64,000 bases of DNA. It comes from Paracoccus sp. MA (GTDB lineage Bacteria > Pseudomonadota > Alphaproteobacteria > Rhodobacterales > Rhodobacteraceae). This document shows positions 1 to 8,400 of this stretch, one piece after another. Position numbers and translations under genes: made by a program. The notes beneath the pieces are model-generated. The model was not told the origin of the DNA and made no database searches. It worked only from the letters and a program-made list of their open reading frames with translations. The stretch lies in NCBI RefSeq assembly GCF_020990385.1, contig NZ_CP087598.1, positions 1,222,001 to 1,286,000 of the forward strand, given 5' to 3'. The first letter of the stretch is position 1, and every line of letters begins with the position of its first letter.

Positions 1-864
1 CATGCGGGAATAGGGCGAATGGGCGACGAAGTTCGAATCGTGTTCCAGCTGCATCAGCACCAGCACATAGGGAAAGCCGCCGCGGCGCACCGCGCCGGCC
101 TCGCGCATCCGCGCCAGCGCGTCGAAGGGCGTCAGCAGGAAGCGGCGCAGGTTCAGCCGGAATTCCTGGAACACGCCGATCTGGCGATGGGTGCGATAGC
201 CCGGATAGCGCCGGTTCGCCACCAGCACCATGAAGTGGTAGAGCGCGCCATAGAACTTGTGCTGGCGCATGTCGCCCCAGCGTGCCGGCGGGCGATTCAT
301 CTCGCCGACGCGGTTGCGCAGCGCGTTGCGCATCTCGCGCAGGGGGATGCGCATCAGCGCCGAATGGCCGTTCGAGCCGCCGCGCTCATAGGTGATCCAG
401 AACGGGCGCAGATAGCCCTCTTCGAAGACATGCAGCACCAGGTCGTGGCGCTGCGCCGCCTCGCGCGCCGCGGCATGGACGGGGCGCACGTCGCCGTAAA
501 GCACGATGTCGGTCACGCCCTTCTCGGCGATGATGCGGTCCAGATGCGCCGGCCAGTCGGCGGGCCCGCCGGCATGGCGGATGAAACGCGCCTTGTCGGA
601 CCAGAAGAATTCGTCCCCGGCGTTGAATCCCACCCGCCAGACCTGCGCCCCGGTGTCGCGCAGCAGCCGCCCGACCCGGTCGAAGAACGGGCCGTGCGGG
701 CCCTGCAGCATCAGGAACACCCTTTTCTCGGCCGGCAGGGCCGCCGTCGCGGCCACGGCGGCAAGCGGCCGGCCGGCGGGCGCGGGCGGTCTGGCGGCCT
801 GCGGCGCGGGTTTCGGCGGGGTGGCACGCAGCTGGCGTGATCCTGTCGTCATGGCATTCGGCAT
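1..864 (-). CDS. Capsular polysaccharide export/biosynthesis protein, KpsS/LipB type (3' end outside window)
   Basis: The reading frame is open for 288 codons from an ATG at 864 to the window edge, so the C-terminus is missing. After a proline/alanine-rich leader of about 45 residues comes the family signature LQGPHGPFF (residues 53-61), then an FNAGDEFFW segment. Near the cut end is LVLMQLEHDSNF, resembling the conserved QLEHD block of the capsule synthesis family (Pfam Capsule_synth). Family members act at the cytoplasmic face on the lipid-linked terminus of group 2-type capsules. A second in-frame ATG at 852 is possible; AGGG upstream of 864 favours the longer form. No capsule partner is visible because the gene runs out of the window. 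Confidence 0.82.
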   Translation of the reverse strand, partial: MPNAMTTGSRQLRATPPKPAPQAARPPAPAGRPLAAVAATAALPAEKRVFLMLQGPHGPFFDRVGRLLRDTGAQVWRVGFNAGDEFFWSDKARFIRHAGGPADWPAHLDRIIAEKGVTDIVLYGDVRPVHAAAREAAQRHDLVLHVFEEGYLRPFWITYERGGSNGHSALMRIPLREMRNALRNRVGEMNRPPARWGDMRQHKFYGALYHFMVLVANRRYPGYRTHRQIGVFQEFRLNLRRFLLTPFDALARMREAGAVRRGGFPYVLVLMQLEHDSNFVAHSPYSRM

Positions 865-1081
865 CGGAGCCCTGGAATCTGGTTCATGCAGGAATTGGGC
901 TTTTCGCTACAGGCGGGGCCCGGCCACCGGGGTCATGCCTCCTCTGATTGCACCAAAAACCCGCCTCTGTCACGGCCTTTCCCGATTCTCGCTTAACCGG
1001 CGTTAACACCTGTTGCGGCTTTGCTTGAAGATCGCGCCCCAAGGCTCTAGTTCTCGGGCAGCACGAAGGAAGGGGGCGTCC

Positions 1082-1675
1082 ATGTTTACCGGCATCATCA
1101 CCGATATCGGCGAGGTTTCCCGCGTCGAGATGCGCGGCGACATGCGGGCGCGGATCTCGTGCCATTACGAGATGGCGGGGGTGGACCTGGGCGCCTCGAT
1201 CGCCTGCGACGGCATCTGCCTGACCGTGGTCGAGAAGGGCGCCGACTGGTTCGACGTGGATATCTCGGCCGAGACCATCTCGAAGACCAATATCGGCGCG
1301 AACGGCTGGGCGCCGGGCCGGCGGCTGAACCTTGAGCGCGCGCTGCGCGTCGGCGACGAGCTGGGCGGTCATATCGTCTCGGGCCATGTCGACGGCGTGG
1401 CGGTGATCGAGGAGATGCGCGACGAGGGCGACAGCACCCGCATCACCTTCCGCGCGCCCGAGGCGCTGGCGCGCTTCATCGCGCCCAAGGGCTCGGTGGC
1501 GCTGAACGGCACCTCGCTGACGGTGAACGAGGTCGCGGGCAGCCGCTTCGGCGTGAACGTCATCCCGCACACCCAGGCGGCGACCACCTGGGGCGAGGTG
1601 CGGGTCGGCGACGAGGTGAACCTGGAGATCGACACGCTGGCGCGCTATGTCGCGCGGCTGGCCGAGGCGGGCTGA
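1082..1675 (+). CDS. ribE: Riboflavin synthase, alpha subunit
   Basis: A 197-residue protein beginning with the hallmark MFTGII. It has two similar lumazine-binding barrels, about 1-97 and 98-195, marked by the paired motifs ACDGICLTVV (41-50) and ALNGTSLTV (140-148). It dismutates two 6,7-dimethyl-8-ribityllumazine molecules to riboflavin and a pyrimidine that RibH reuses. An upstream in-frame ATG at 1013 is rejected because homologues start at MFTGII and GAAGGAAGGGGG lies just before 1082. The stop overlaps the next start (TGATG), indicating translational coupling. No FMN riboswitch signature was seen upstream. Confidence 0.96.
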   Translation: MFTGIITDIGEVSRVEMRGDMRARISCHYEMAGVDLGASIACDGICLTVVEKGADWFDVDISAETISKTNIGANGWAPGRRLNLERALRVGDELGGHIVSGHVDGVAVIEEMRDEGDSTRITFRAPEALARFIAPKGSVALNGTSLTVNEVAGSRFGVNVIPHTQAATTWGEVRVGDEVNLEIDTLARYVARLAEAG

Positions 1676-2253
1676 TGGCGGGCATCGGCCATAATCGCGG
1701 CCCCGGCCTCGACCCCGCACCGGGGCGCGGCTTTCGCGCCCATGCCTGGGCGGTGGCGCGTCGCGAGCTGCTGGGTGCCCGGCTGCCGGTCGAGGTGGTG
1801 CGGATGCAGGTGCGCCGGGCCAGGCAGCTGGGGCTGGACTACAAGACCTATGCCGGGGTGCGGGCGGCGACCGGGCGGGACCTGGTCGCCTTTCTTTATT
1901 CGACGAACGCGCTGGGGGTGTTCCGCGACGGCCAGCCGGTCGGCGCCGCCGAGCGCCGGCGCATCGCGCAAAGCGCGGCCGCGCCGCATCTGGGCTGCGC
2001 GCCGGGGCTTGCGCCGGATGCGCTCGCGGTGCAGATCGGGGCGGTCTCGGCCGGGCACCTGCCGCCCTTCGGCGACAGCTGGTCGGCGGTCCGGGACAGG
2101 ATGAAAAGCTGGCTGCGGGCGCAGGGCCTGCCCGGCGACGCGGTGCTGATGATCGGCGAGACCGACCATGAGCGGGAAATGATGACGGCGGGCGGTCTGG
2201 CGGGTTTCGTCACCGGCCAGAGGTTCTTTGCAGGAGCGGCGGATGCAATATGA
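1675..2253 (+). CDS. Conserved hypothetical protein inside the rib cluster
   Basis: A 192-residue soluble protein that starts MAGIGHNRGPG. The start overlaps the ribE stop, and the 3' end overlaps the ribBA start by 11 bases, so it is translated as part of the operon. I recognise it as a protein commonly found between ribE and ribBA in Rhodobacteraceae, but I know no biochemical function. There is no signal peptide or membrane segment. The middle (KTYAGVRAATGRDLVAFLYS) resembles a small DNA-binding or recognition fold, but this is only an impression. Position suggests a link to flavin synthesis; nothing in the sequence proves it. Confidence 0.8.
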   Translation: MAGIGHNRGPGLDPAPGRGFRAHAWAVARRELLGARLPVEVVRMQVRRARQLGLDYKTYAGVRAATGRDLVAFLYSTNALGVFRDGQPVGAAERRRIAQSAAAPHLGCAPGLAPDALAVQIGAVSAGHLPPFGDSWSAVRDRMKSWLRAQGLPGDAVLMIGETDHEREMMTAGGLAGFVTGQRFFAGAADAI

Positions 2254-3361
2254 AAAGCCGGGACCGGTCGAGCGCGACTGGTCCGACGCGATCTCTCCCA
2301 TCGAGGAGATCATCAACGAGGCCCGCAACGGCCGCATGTTCATCCTGGTCGATCACGAGGACCGCGAGAACGAGGGCGACCTGGTCATCCCCGCGCAGAT
2401 GGCCACGCCCGATGCGATCAACTTCATGGCCACGCATGGCCGCGGCCTGATCTGCCTGGCCATGCCGGCGGCGCGCATCGACGCGCTGGGGCTGCAACTG
2501 ATGAGTCCCAAGAACTCCAGCCGGCACGAGACCGCCTTCACCATGTCGATCGAGGCGCGCGAGGGCGTGACCACCGGCATCTCGGCCCATGACCGCGCCC
2601 ATACCGTGGCGGTGGCCATCGACCCGACCAAGGGGCCGGCCGATATCGCGACGCCGGGCCATGTCTTTCCGCTGCGCGCCCGCGACGGCGGCGTGCTGGT
2701 CCGCGCCGGCCATACCGAGGCGGCGGTGGACGTGGCGCGGCTGGCGGGGCTGAACCCCTCGGGGGTGATCTGCGAGATCATGAACGAGGACGGCACCATG
2801 GCCCGGCTGCCGGACCTGATCGCCTTCGCGCAGAAGCATGGCCTGAAGATCGGCACCATCAGCGACCTGATCGCCTATCGCCGCCGCCATGACAACCTGA
2901 TCGCCGAACGCGGCCAGCGCGCGGTGCATTCCCTGCATGGCGGCGACTGGATGATGCGCATCTTCGCCGACGAGACCACGGGCGCCGAGCATATCGTGCT
3001 GACCAAGGGCGACCTGACCGCGCCCGGCCCGGTGACGGTGCGCATGCACGTGCTGGATCCGCTGCACGACGTGCTGGGCATCGGGCGCGAGAATGCCGGC
3101 ACCCTGGACGCGGCCATGCGCATCATCGCCGAAGAGGGCCGGGGCGTGGTGGTGCTGTTCCGCGACCTCGAACCGCGCCTGCCGCGCCAGGGCGAGGTCT
3201 CGTCGCATGTGCTGCGGCAATACGGGCTGGGGGCGCAGATCCTTTCGGCGCTGGGTCTGTCGGAACTGGTGCTGCTGACCAATTCGGCGCCGGTCAAGGT
3301 GGTCGGGCTTGACGCCTACGGGCTTTCGATCCATTCCACCCGTTCGATTCCCAAAGAGTGA
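2243..3361 (+). CDS. ribB: 3,4-dihydroxy-2-butanone 4-phosphate synthase with degenerate GTP cyclohydrolase II domain (RibBA type)
   Basis: A 372-residue protein. Residues about 14-212 are a full DHBP synthase domain with the acidic loop DHEDRENEGD (37-46) and the RAGHTEAAVD block; it makes the four-carbon unit for lumazine synthesis from ribulose 5-phosphate. Residues about 215-372 align in layout with GTP cyclohydrolase II but contain no cysteine. The usual zinc-binding SxCLTGD...CDCG stretch is replaced by MHVLDPLHDVLGIG, so this half is probably inactive. The start at 2243 is chosen over 2228 because AGGAG sits 7 bases upstream. A separate ribA would be needed elsewhere. Confidence 0.93.
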   Translation: MQYEKPGPVERDWSDAISPIEEIINEARNGRMFILVDHEDRENEGDLVIPAQMATPDAINFMATHGRGLICLAMPAARIDALGLQLMSPKNSSRHETAFTMSIEAREGVTTGISAHDRAHTVAVAIDPTKGPADIATPGHVFPLRARDGGVLVRAGHTEAAVDVARLAGLNPSGVICEIMNEDGTMARLPDLIAFAQKHGLKIGTISDLIAYRRRHDNLIAERGQRAVHSLHGGDWMMRIFADETTGAEHIVLTKGDLTAPGPVTVRMHVLDPLHDVLGIGRENAGTLDAAMRIIAEEGRGVVVLFRDLEPRLPRQGEVSSHVLRQYGLGAQILSALGLSELVLLTNSAPVKVVGLDAYGLSIHSTRSIPKE

Positions 3362-3365
3362 CCCC

Positions 3366-3917
3366 ATGGCCGCCAGCATCGAACATTACCAATTGCCGCT
3401 GCCCCGGATCGAGGGCGGCGCGCGCCTGCTGATCGTGGTGGCGCCCTATTACCGCCAGATCGCCGACGGGCTGATCGCCGGCGCGCGCGCCGTGGCGGAA
3501 GCCGCCGGCGCCGCGGTCGATCTGGTCGAGGTGCCCGGCGCGCTGGAAATCCCCAGCGCCATCGCCCTGGCCGCCGGCCGCAATCTCTATGACGGCTATG
3601 TGGCGCTGGGTTGCGTGATCCGGGGCGAGACGACGCATTACGACACGGTCTGCAACGACAGCTCGCGCGGGCTGACGCTGCTGGGCCTGCAGGGACATTG
3701 CATCGGCAACGGCATCCTGACGGTCGAGAACGTCGAGCAGGCCGAGGTCCGCGCCGATCCGCTGGGCCAGAACAAGGGCGGCGGCGCGGCGGCTGCGGCG
3801 CTGCACCTCATCGCGCTCAAGCGGGGCTGGGCGGCGCAGTCGCCGCGCGGCGATGCCGCGCCTCCGCGCGACGTGATCAAGCTGGCCGGCGAAATCGACG
3901 GGCCGGGCAGCGCATGA
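3366..3917 (+). CDS. ribH: 6,7-dimethyl-8-ribityllumazine synthase
   Basis: A 183-residue protein with the lumazine synthase core: VVAPYY near the N-terminus, VPGALEIP (56-63) and RGETTHYD (86-93), whose His91 matches the catalytic histidine. It condenses the DHBP four-carbon unit with the pyrimidine intermediate and forms large oligomers. The gene starts 4 bases after ribB, and its last bases overlap nusB (ATGA), the usual ribH-nusB order. The extra residues at the C-terminus (about 160-183) are longer than in many bacterial RibH proteins and carry no motif that I recognise. Confidence 0.95.
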   Translation: MAASIEHYQLPLPRIEGGARLLIVVAPYYRQIADGLIAGARAVAEAAGAAVDLVEVPGALEIPSAIALAAGRNLYDGYVALGCVIRGETTHYDTVCNDSSRGLTLLGLQGHCIGNGILTVENVEQAEVRADPLGQNKGGGAAAAALHLIALKRGWAAQSPRGDAAPPRDVIKLAGEIDGPGSA

Positions 3918-4414
3918 GCGGGGCGGGCGACAAGACGCGCCGCGAGGGCGACCGGCAGGCACGGCAGGCCCGCGCCGCCGCCGCGCGGCTTTACGCGGTG
4001 CAGGCGCTGTTCCAGATGGAGGCTGCCGGCCTCTCCGCCGACCGGGTGCAGCGCGAATTCCTGAACTGGCGCATCGGCCGCGAGGACGAGGACGAGGACA
4101 TGGTCTCGGCCGAGGCGGATCAGGCGCTGTTCACCCGAATCGTCGACGATGCCGTCACCTGGCAGTCGCGCATCGACCAGATGACCGACCGGGCGCTGGT
4201 GGCGAAATGGCCGATCAACCGCATCGACCCGGTGCTGCGCTCGGTCTTCCGCGCCGCCGGGGCCGAGCTGGTGACGCCCGGGACCCCGCCCAAGGTGGTG
4301 ATCACCGAATATGTCCGCCTGGCCCAGTCCTTCTTCGCCGAAGGGCGCGAGTCGAAATTCGTCAATGCCGTGCTGGACCACATGGCCCGCGAGGCCCGGC
4401 CCGAGGCTTTCTGA
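3914..4414 (+). CDS. nusB: Transcription antitermination factor NusB
   Basis: A 166-residue all-helical protein. It has the arginine-rich N-terminal helix (ARAAAARLYAVQALFQMEA) that binds boxA RNA together with NusE/S10, and the family C-terminus ITEYVRLAQSFF...FVNAVLDHMA. It takes part in rRNA antitermination. An ATGA overlap couples it to ribH, the standard arrangement in proteobacteria. Long upstream in-frame extensions through ribH are ignored as shadow coding. Confidence 0.95.
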   Translation: MSGAGDKTRREGDRQARQARAAAARLYAVQALFQMEAAGLSADRVQREFLNWRIGREDEDEDMVSAEADQALFTRIVDDAVTWQSRIDQMTDRALVAKWPINRIDPVLRSVFRAAGAELVTPGTPPKVVITEYVRLAQSFFAEGRESKFVNAVLDHMAREARPEAF

Positions 4415-4523
4415 AGCGCCGCGCGCGGGGGGCGGGGCATTCTGACGCGGCCGGCGTTTTCCCTTCGGCAGCCGGGGCATTCGCGCTAGAATGCGGGGAC
4501 TCGTCCGCAGCCCGGGGAAGGAC

Positions 4524-4829
4524 ATGCCGCAACTGGTCCGGCTCTATCTGGTCAGCATCGCCGTCGGCCTCGCGCTGGCGCTGGTCTTCACCGCGCTGCT
4601 GCTGGCGCTGGACGTGGCCACGCTGCGGCATCTGGTGACCGCGACGCGCGGCGGCTGGATCGCGGTGCTGATGCTGGTCTTCTTCCACACCATCCTGTTT
4701 TCCGGCGTGCAGTTCGGCATCCGCGTCATGCTGATGGCGCGCCGGGACGGCCCGCGCGGGGGGCTGAGGCAGAAGATTCGCCGCCCGCGGGCGCCCGCCT
4801 TGGCCCCGGTCGCGGCGCCCCGGCGCTGA
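4524..4829 (+). CDS. Small membrane protein, function unknown
   Basis: A 101-residue protein with two clear hydrophobic helices, about 4-28 and 45-70, and a basic, proline/alanine-rich cytoplasmic-looking tail. The start at 4524 is supported by GGGGAAGGA 5 to 8 bases upstream; the longer frame from 4491 lacks this. It lies 110 bases after nusB on the same strand and may be cotranscribed. I recognise similar short proteins after nusB in related genomes but no function. A holin-like or assembly role would be a guess. Confidence 0.65.
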   Translation: MPQLVRLYLVSIAVGLALALVFTALLLALDVATLRHLVTATRGGWIAVLMLVFFHTILFSGVQFGIRVMLMARRDGPRGGLRQKIRRPRAPALAPVAAPRR

Positions 4830-5244
4830 CGGTCCGGCACCGCGCGCATTTTTGCCGCGCCACTGTGGGTCTTTCGCAACAATTTTACCTTGCCGGAGGC
4901 GCTTCAGAACTGCCCTTTTTTCAGGCAGGCGGTTTTCGTCATCCTTGTGTTTCGCGCCCGTCATTTTTCGTGAGCCTTGTGGTGTCCTATTACCAAATGA
5001 CCGGGCAGGAGAAATTTTCACGCAACCTGAAGGAGAGATGGTTCCATCACTTTTTGCCGTGGTCCATTTTCCGCCGAGCCGCCGGTTCCGAAGAAACTTC
5101 ACGTTTTTGAGAGTCCGGCCCCTCTTTTGCGGGGCTCTTTATCGTCCTGCGGCGGGGTTCTACCTCTGACCCAGCAGAGATGCTCGTGGCTTCGGGAAAG
5201 CCGGCGCCACGGACACGAAACGGTTCGGAAAAGGACTGACCAAG
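4830..5244. other. Intergenic region with a weak hairpin/T-rich signal
   Basis: No convincing gene is seen in these 415 bases. Short open frames on the + strand lack a good ribosome-binding site and show no family motif. At 5118-5140 a GCCCC/GGGGC stem followed by TCTTTAT could be a weak terminator on the + strand. It would end a short transcript or leader upstream of the outer-membrane gene at 5245. The region is more AT-rich than its neighbours and probably holds that gene's promoter. Confidence 0.4.
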
Positions 5245-6180
5245 ATGAAGACGCTTGCTTACCTCGCCGGTGCCACGGCGCTTGCCGCCGCCTTCTCGGC
5301 CCCCGCTTTCGCGCAGCCGGAGATCGCCACGGGCGCCAACGCGACCGGCATTTCGGATGTCAATGAACAGATGAGGGACGTCGAAGAGGCGGTCCGTGAC
5401 GATTTCGACCGCTCGTCGGACGCCTATCGCTTCGGCAATCCCGAGCGTCGGGACGGCCTCTACGGTTCGGTGGCGCTGAGCTATGTCGGCCGCACCGGCA
5501 ACAGTGAAAACCAGGACTTCAGCCTGGCCGGCCGCCTGTCGCACAACCAGGGCCCGTTCTCGCAGTCGGTGGGTATCCTGCTTGAATACGGCGAGAACAA
5601 CGCCGGCGACACGGATACCGAGAAGACCTATGTCATCTATGAAGGCATGTACAGCTTCAACGACCGCTTCTATGCCTTCGCCCTCGGCCGCCTGGCGACC
5701 GATGCGCTGGCCAACGATCCGGTCAGCCTGGCCACCGATCAGGACTTCAGCGATCTGGACGGCCGGCTGAAGCGGGACGCCTATTTCGGCGTCGGTCCGG
5801 GTTATCGCATCATCAACAACGACACCACCGCCTGGCGCGTGCAGGCCGCCATCGGCGTGCGCTACACCAAGGCTGTGGACGTCCTGTCGGTGGATCCGAC
5901 CGACCCGCTTACCGGCACCTATGAATACGACACGAACACCGAGACCGGCTACCTGCTGTCCTCGCGGTTCTACCACCGTATCAACGACAATTTCTTCATC
6001 ACCAACGATACGGACTACCTGACCTCGGACAGCAACGACACGGCCACCAACGAACTGGGCCTGAACTTCAAGATGTCCGAAGCCTTCGCGACCCGCGTGT
6101 CCTACAAGACCGAATATGTCTCGGATCGCGCGATCCGCACCGACAACACGCTGGGCGTGTCGCTGGTCTACGGCTTCTGA
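5245..6180 (+). CDS. DUF481/YdiY-family outer-membrane protein
   Basis: A 311-residue protein with a cleavable signal peptide (cleavage after AFA, about residue 23). An acidic linker follows, then a beta-rich region of alternating aromatic residues that ends in a C-terminal phenylalanine (LGVSLVYGF), the outer-membrane barrel signature. The spacing of strands (LYGSVALSYVGRTGNSEN, FYAFALGRLATD, YFGVGPGYRII) fits the DUF481 family of small salt- or acid-responsive porin-like proteins. It is monocistronic: a long leader precedes it and a strong intrinsic terminator follows 28 bases after the stop. The transported substrate, if any, is unknown. Confidence 0.82.
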   Translation: MKTLAYLAGATALAAAFSAPAFAQPEIATGANATGISDVNEQMRDVEEAVRDDFDRSSDAYRFGNPERRDGLYGSVALSYVGRTGNSENQDFSLAGRLSHNQGPFSQSVGILLEYGENNAGDTDTEKTYVIYEGMYSFNDRFYAFALGRLATDALANDPVSLATDQDFSDLDGRLKRDAYFGVGPGYRIINNDTTAWRVQAAIGVRYTKAVDVLSVDPTDPLTGTYEYDTNTETGYLLSSRFYHRINDNFFITNDTDYLTSDSNDTATNELGLNFKMSEAFATRVSYKTEYVSDRAIRTDNTLGVSLVYGF

Positions 6181-6208
6181 TCCGGAAGCCAACCCTCCTC
6201 TCTCTCAC

Positions 6209-6234
6209 GGGCGGCCTTCGGGCCGCCCTTTTTT
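6209..6234 (+). terminator. Strong intrinsic terminator after the DUF481 gene
   Basis: A perfect 8-bp stem (GGGCGGCC / GGCCGCCC) closes a TTCG tetraloop and is followed by six T residues. It lies 28 bases past the stop codon at 6180. Confidence 0.93.
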
Positions 6235-6559
6235 GTCGCCGGCAGCAGCGGGCACGGTGCGGGGAAGGGTGCGCTTCCTCACGGGCAGGGGATCAGGCGG
6301 GGGAAAGAAGGCGGCGGGAACCGCAGCGACCGTGGCGGCGCAGGTTTCCCCGAAAGCCTGGATGTCCAGGTGGGAACCGGATAACGGGACCAGGGCCCCG
6401 ACAGAGCCAGCCCCCTCGGTGAAGTTATAGGCCAGTGAGAAAAATGGCCGCGCACGAGAAGAGCAGAAACCCGCCAGCCCCCTAGATAGGGCGGCGGCCC
6501 GCCTGCCGCAAGGGCGGGATGGGCTTGCAAGATGTTTCCGTTTCGTTCATGTTCGGGAC
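6235..6559. other. Intergenic region, no gene seen
   Basis: About 325 bases between the DUF481 terminator and mmcB. Open frames here have neither ribosome-binding sites nor recognisable motifs. I see no repeats or hairpins beyond the terminator at its left edge. It presumably carries the mmcB promoter. Confidence 0.5.
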
Positions 6560-7048
6560 ATGAAGCGTGTCGCCGATCTGCCCCCCGACCTGCCCGACGA
6601 TCTGCTGCCCGCCCTGCCGGGCCAGCGGTTGGCGCGCGGCGTGGCGCGGCTGCTCACCGGGCTTGGCCATGCGGCGCTGCCGGAATTCGTGCCGGCGGGC
6701 GGGTTGCGGGTCGATGTGATCTCCGTCTCGCCCCGGGGCGAGATCTGGGTGGTCGAATGCAAGAGCTGCCGGGCCGATTTCGTCTCGGACCGCAAATGGC
6801 AGGGCTATCTGGAGTTCTGCGACCGCTTCTTCTGGGCGGTGGACGCCGATTTCCCCGAGGATCTGCTGCCCGAGGGCTCGGGCCTGATCCGCGCCGATCC
6901 CTGGGGGGCCGAGCTGATCCGCATGGGCCCCGAATCGCGGCTGGCCGGCGCAAGGCGCGCGCGGCTTCTGCGCGACATCGCCCGGGTCTCGACGGCGCGG
7001 CTTCTGGCGCTGACCGATCCGATGGGGATCAGCGGCGCGGCTTCCTGA
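6560..7048 (+). CDS. mmcB: MmcB-family DNA repair protein (DUF1052)
   Basis: A 162-residue protein with a restriction-endonuclease-like core: RVDVISVSPRGEIWVVECKSCRADF contains the D...ExK-type motif (VVECK), then DRKWQGYLEFCDRFFWAV and the conserved LPEGSGLIRADPWGAEL. This matches the MmcB family, which in Caulobacter is linked to mitomycin C resistance and translesion repair. Family members are near this length. The 3' end overlaps the convergent DUF6324-like gene by 20 bases. Nuclease activity is inferred from the motif. Confidence 0.85.
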   Translation: MKRVADLPPDLPDDLLPALPGQRLARGVARLLTGLGHAALPEFVPAGGLRVDVISVSPRGEIWVVECKSCRADFVSDRKWQGYLEFCDRFFWAVDADFPEDLLPEGSGLIRADPWGAELIRMGPESRLAGARRARLLRDIARVSTARLLALTDPMGISGAAS

Positions 7049-7256
7049 CGCCCTTGCCCGGCTTGGCGGGTCCGCCGATGCTGCGGGCGGCCTCGGCAGC
7101 GGCCAGCAGTTCCTCGGCGATTTCCTCGGCTTCCTCGGGGTCGAAATCCAGCGGCAGGTCGATATTCTCGCCCTCGACATATATCCTGACCATGCCGCGG
7201 TCGGTGGGACCGATCTGCAGATTGGCGGCGATATCGCTTTGGCTGTTGATGCTCAT
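7029..7256 (-). CDS. Small acidic protein, DUF6324-like
   Basis: A 75-residue protein: a conserved N-terminus SDIAANLQIGPTDRGMVRIYVEGENIDLPLDFDPEEAEEIAEELLAAA in short, then a basic tail. I recognise the pattern from small Rhodobacteraceae proteins grouped as DUF6324; the function is unknown. The acidic helix DPEEAEEIAEEL suggests protein-protein contact. GGAGAG lies just upstream of the ATG at 7256. Its end overlaps mmcB tail-to-tail. Confidence 0.72.
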   Translation of the reverse strand: MSINSQSDIAANLQIGPTDRGMVRIYVEGENIDLPLDFDPEEAEEIAEELLAAAEAARSIGGPAKPGKGVRKPRR

Positions 7257-7369
7257 GGGACTCTCCTGGCGCCTGGCCCTTGGATCTGGGGATTTTCCTT
7301 AACCCGCATGCGAAAAACCGGCAAGACGGGCTTGCGCAGGCGGCGGGCTGGGGCTAGATACCCGCCTGT

Positions 7370-7446
7370 GCCGCCTTAGCTCAGTTGGTTAGAGCGCTAG
7401 ATTGTGGATCTAGAGGTCCCCCGTTCGAGCCGGGGAGGCGGTACCA
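7370..7446 (+). tRNA. tRNA-His (GTG anticodon, CCA encoded)
   Basis: The full cloverleaf can be read. The acceptor GCCGCCT (7370-7376) pairs with AGGCGGT (7436-7442), the D arm is GCTC/GAGC, the anticodon stem is CTAGA/TCTAG with loop TTGTGGA (anticodon at 7404-7406), and the T arm is CCCCG-TTCGAGC-CGGGG. The discriminator is A73 and CCA is encoded at 7444-7446. The first pair is G1:U72 and the base before G1 is T, so the usual G-1 of tRNA-His is not encoded. This matches the alphaproteobacterial class whose HisRS reads U72/A73 instead of G-1. Confidence 0.97.
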
Positions 7447-7650
7447 CCGCAATCACCCATCTGTCAGGCATTTCCCGTTGCCATCCGGCTGCGATATCCG
7501 CGCCGCCGCCCCCCTGACCGGGCCCGCTCGGCACGACCGGGTGCGGGAGAAGGATTTTCTCTGTCCGCCGCCGAAAAAACACGTCTTATCTTGTCGTGTT
7601 TTTAGGCCGGCCATGCTACCGTGGCCTTGAGCTATTCGGAGGATTTCCCG

Positions 7651-8400
7651 ATGCGGCAGAAATGTCCCGGTTTCAGGATCATCGGTCCCGAGGGCTGCCC
7701 GGTCGCGCAACGTGCGGCGCTGGCGCTGGTCCTGCGGGGGCAAAGGATCAACTGGCTCGTCGGAGCGCGGGCTCGGCTGGTGGTCGAGCAGGCGAACGGC
7801 GTGGTGATGGCGATCGAGGACGGGCTCGCCATGATCGAGCTGATCGAGGATCTTCATCCCGACCGGCGCCTGCATCCCGCCAATCCCGAGCTGCGCGCCA
7901 GCCACCGCGAGATCATGGGCGGTGCCTTGCGCGCGCAAGGCGCCCTTGCGGCGGTGATCGCGGCGCGGAACCTGCGCGATCTGGACATTGCGGTGCATGA
8001 CCTGCGCAACCGGCTGGCGCGGATCGAACATGCGCTGCCGGACGGCGACCCGAACCCGCCGCTGGCCAACCTGGACGTCGCGCTGCTGCCGCTGCTGTGG
8101 CGCATCGCCCTGCTGGACCTGCGCCACGACACCCATCTGGCCGACGGCATGCCGCGCTGCAACCGGCGCCTTGCCGCCGCGCTGCGCCATCCGGCGGTGC
8201 GGCAGGTCCTGGACCGCGGCGCGGGGCGGCGCTTCCTGGAAGAGGTGGCCCGGCGCGGCGCGGTCCTGGCCCTCGACGATCCGGGCAGCGAATGGGAGCG
8301 GCATTTCGAACCCGCCAGGGGCAGCGCAACGGACGGCGCCCTGCTGTTCCTGCGGCCGGGTGCCGGGGCCGGTCCGGTGATGACCCGCAACATGGGATAG
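7651..8400 (+). CDS. Divergent glutathione S-transferase-like protein
   Basis: A 249-residue protein. The N-terminal part (GPEGCPVAQRAALALVLRG) has the GST/thioredoxin-like CPxxQR start, followed by IEDGLAMIELIEDLHPDRRLHP, which resembles the end of a GST N-terminal domain. A long helical part follows, as in GST C-terminal domains. Key beta strands of the thioredoxin fold look shortened, so catalysis is doubtful. The ATG at 7651 has GGAGG 8 bases upstream and is preferred to a GTG at 7621. It could also be a non-enzymatic GST-fold protein. It is the last gene before the accessory island. Confidence 0.5.
   Translation: MRQKCPGFRIIGPEGCPVAQRAALALVLRGQRINWLVGARARLVVEQANGVVMAIEDGLAMIELIEDLHPDRRLHPANPELRASHREIMGGALRAQGALAAVIAARNLRDLDIAVHDLRNRLARIEHALPDGDPNPPLANLDVALLPLLWRIALLDLRHDTHLADGMPRCNRRLAAALRHPAVRQVLDRGAGRRFLEEVARRGAVLALDDPGSEWERHFEPARGSATDGALLFLRPGAGAGPVMTRNMG

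Noticed and set aside
19..840. Plus-strand coding frame in the first 840 bases
   Set aside because: Its protein is arginine/histidine-rich without motifs. It is the shadow of the capsule-export gene on the minus strand.
890..1081. FMN riboswitch upstream of ribE
   Set aside because: The conserved RFN element blocks are not seen; the leader is short and lacks the expected pairing pattern.
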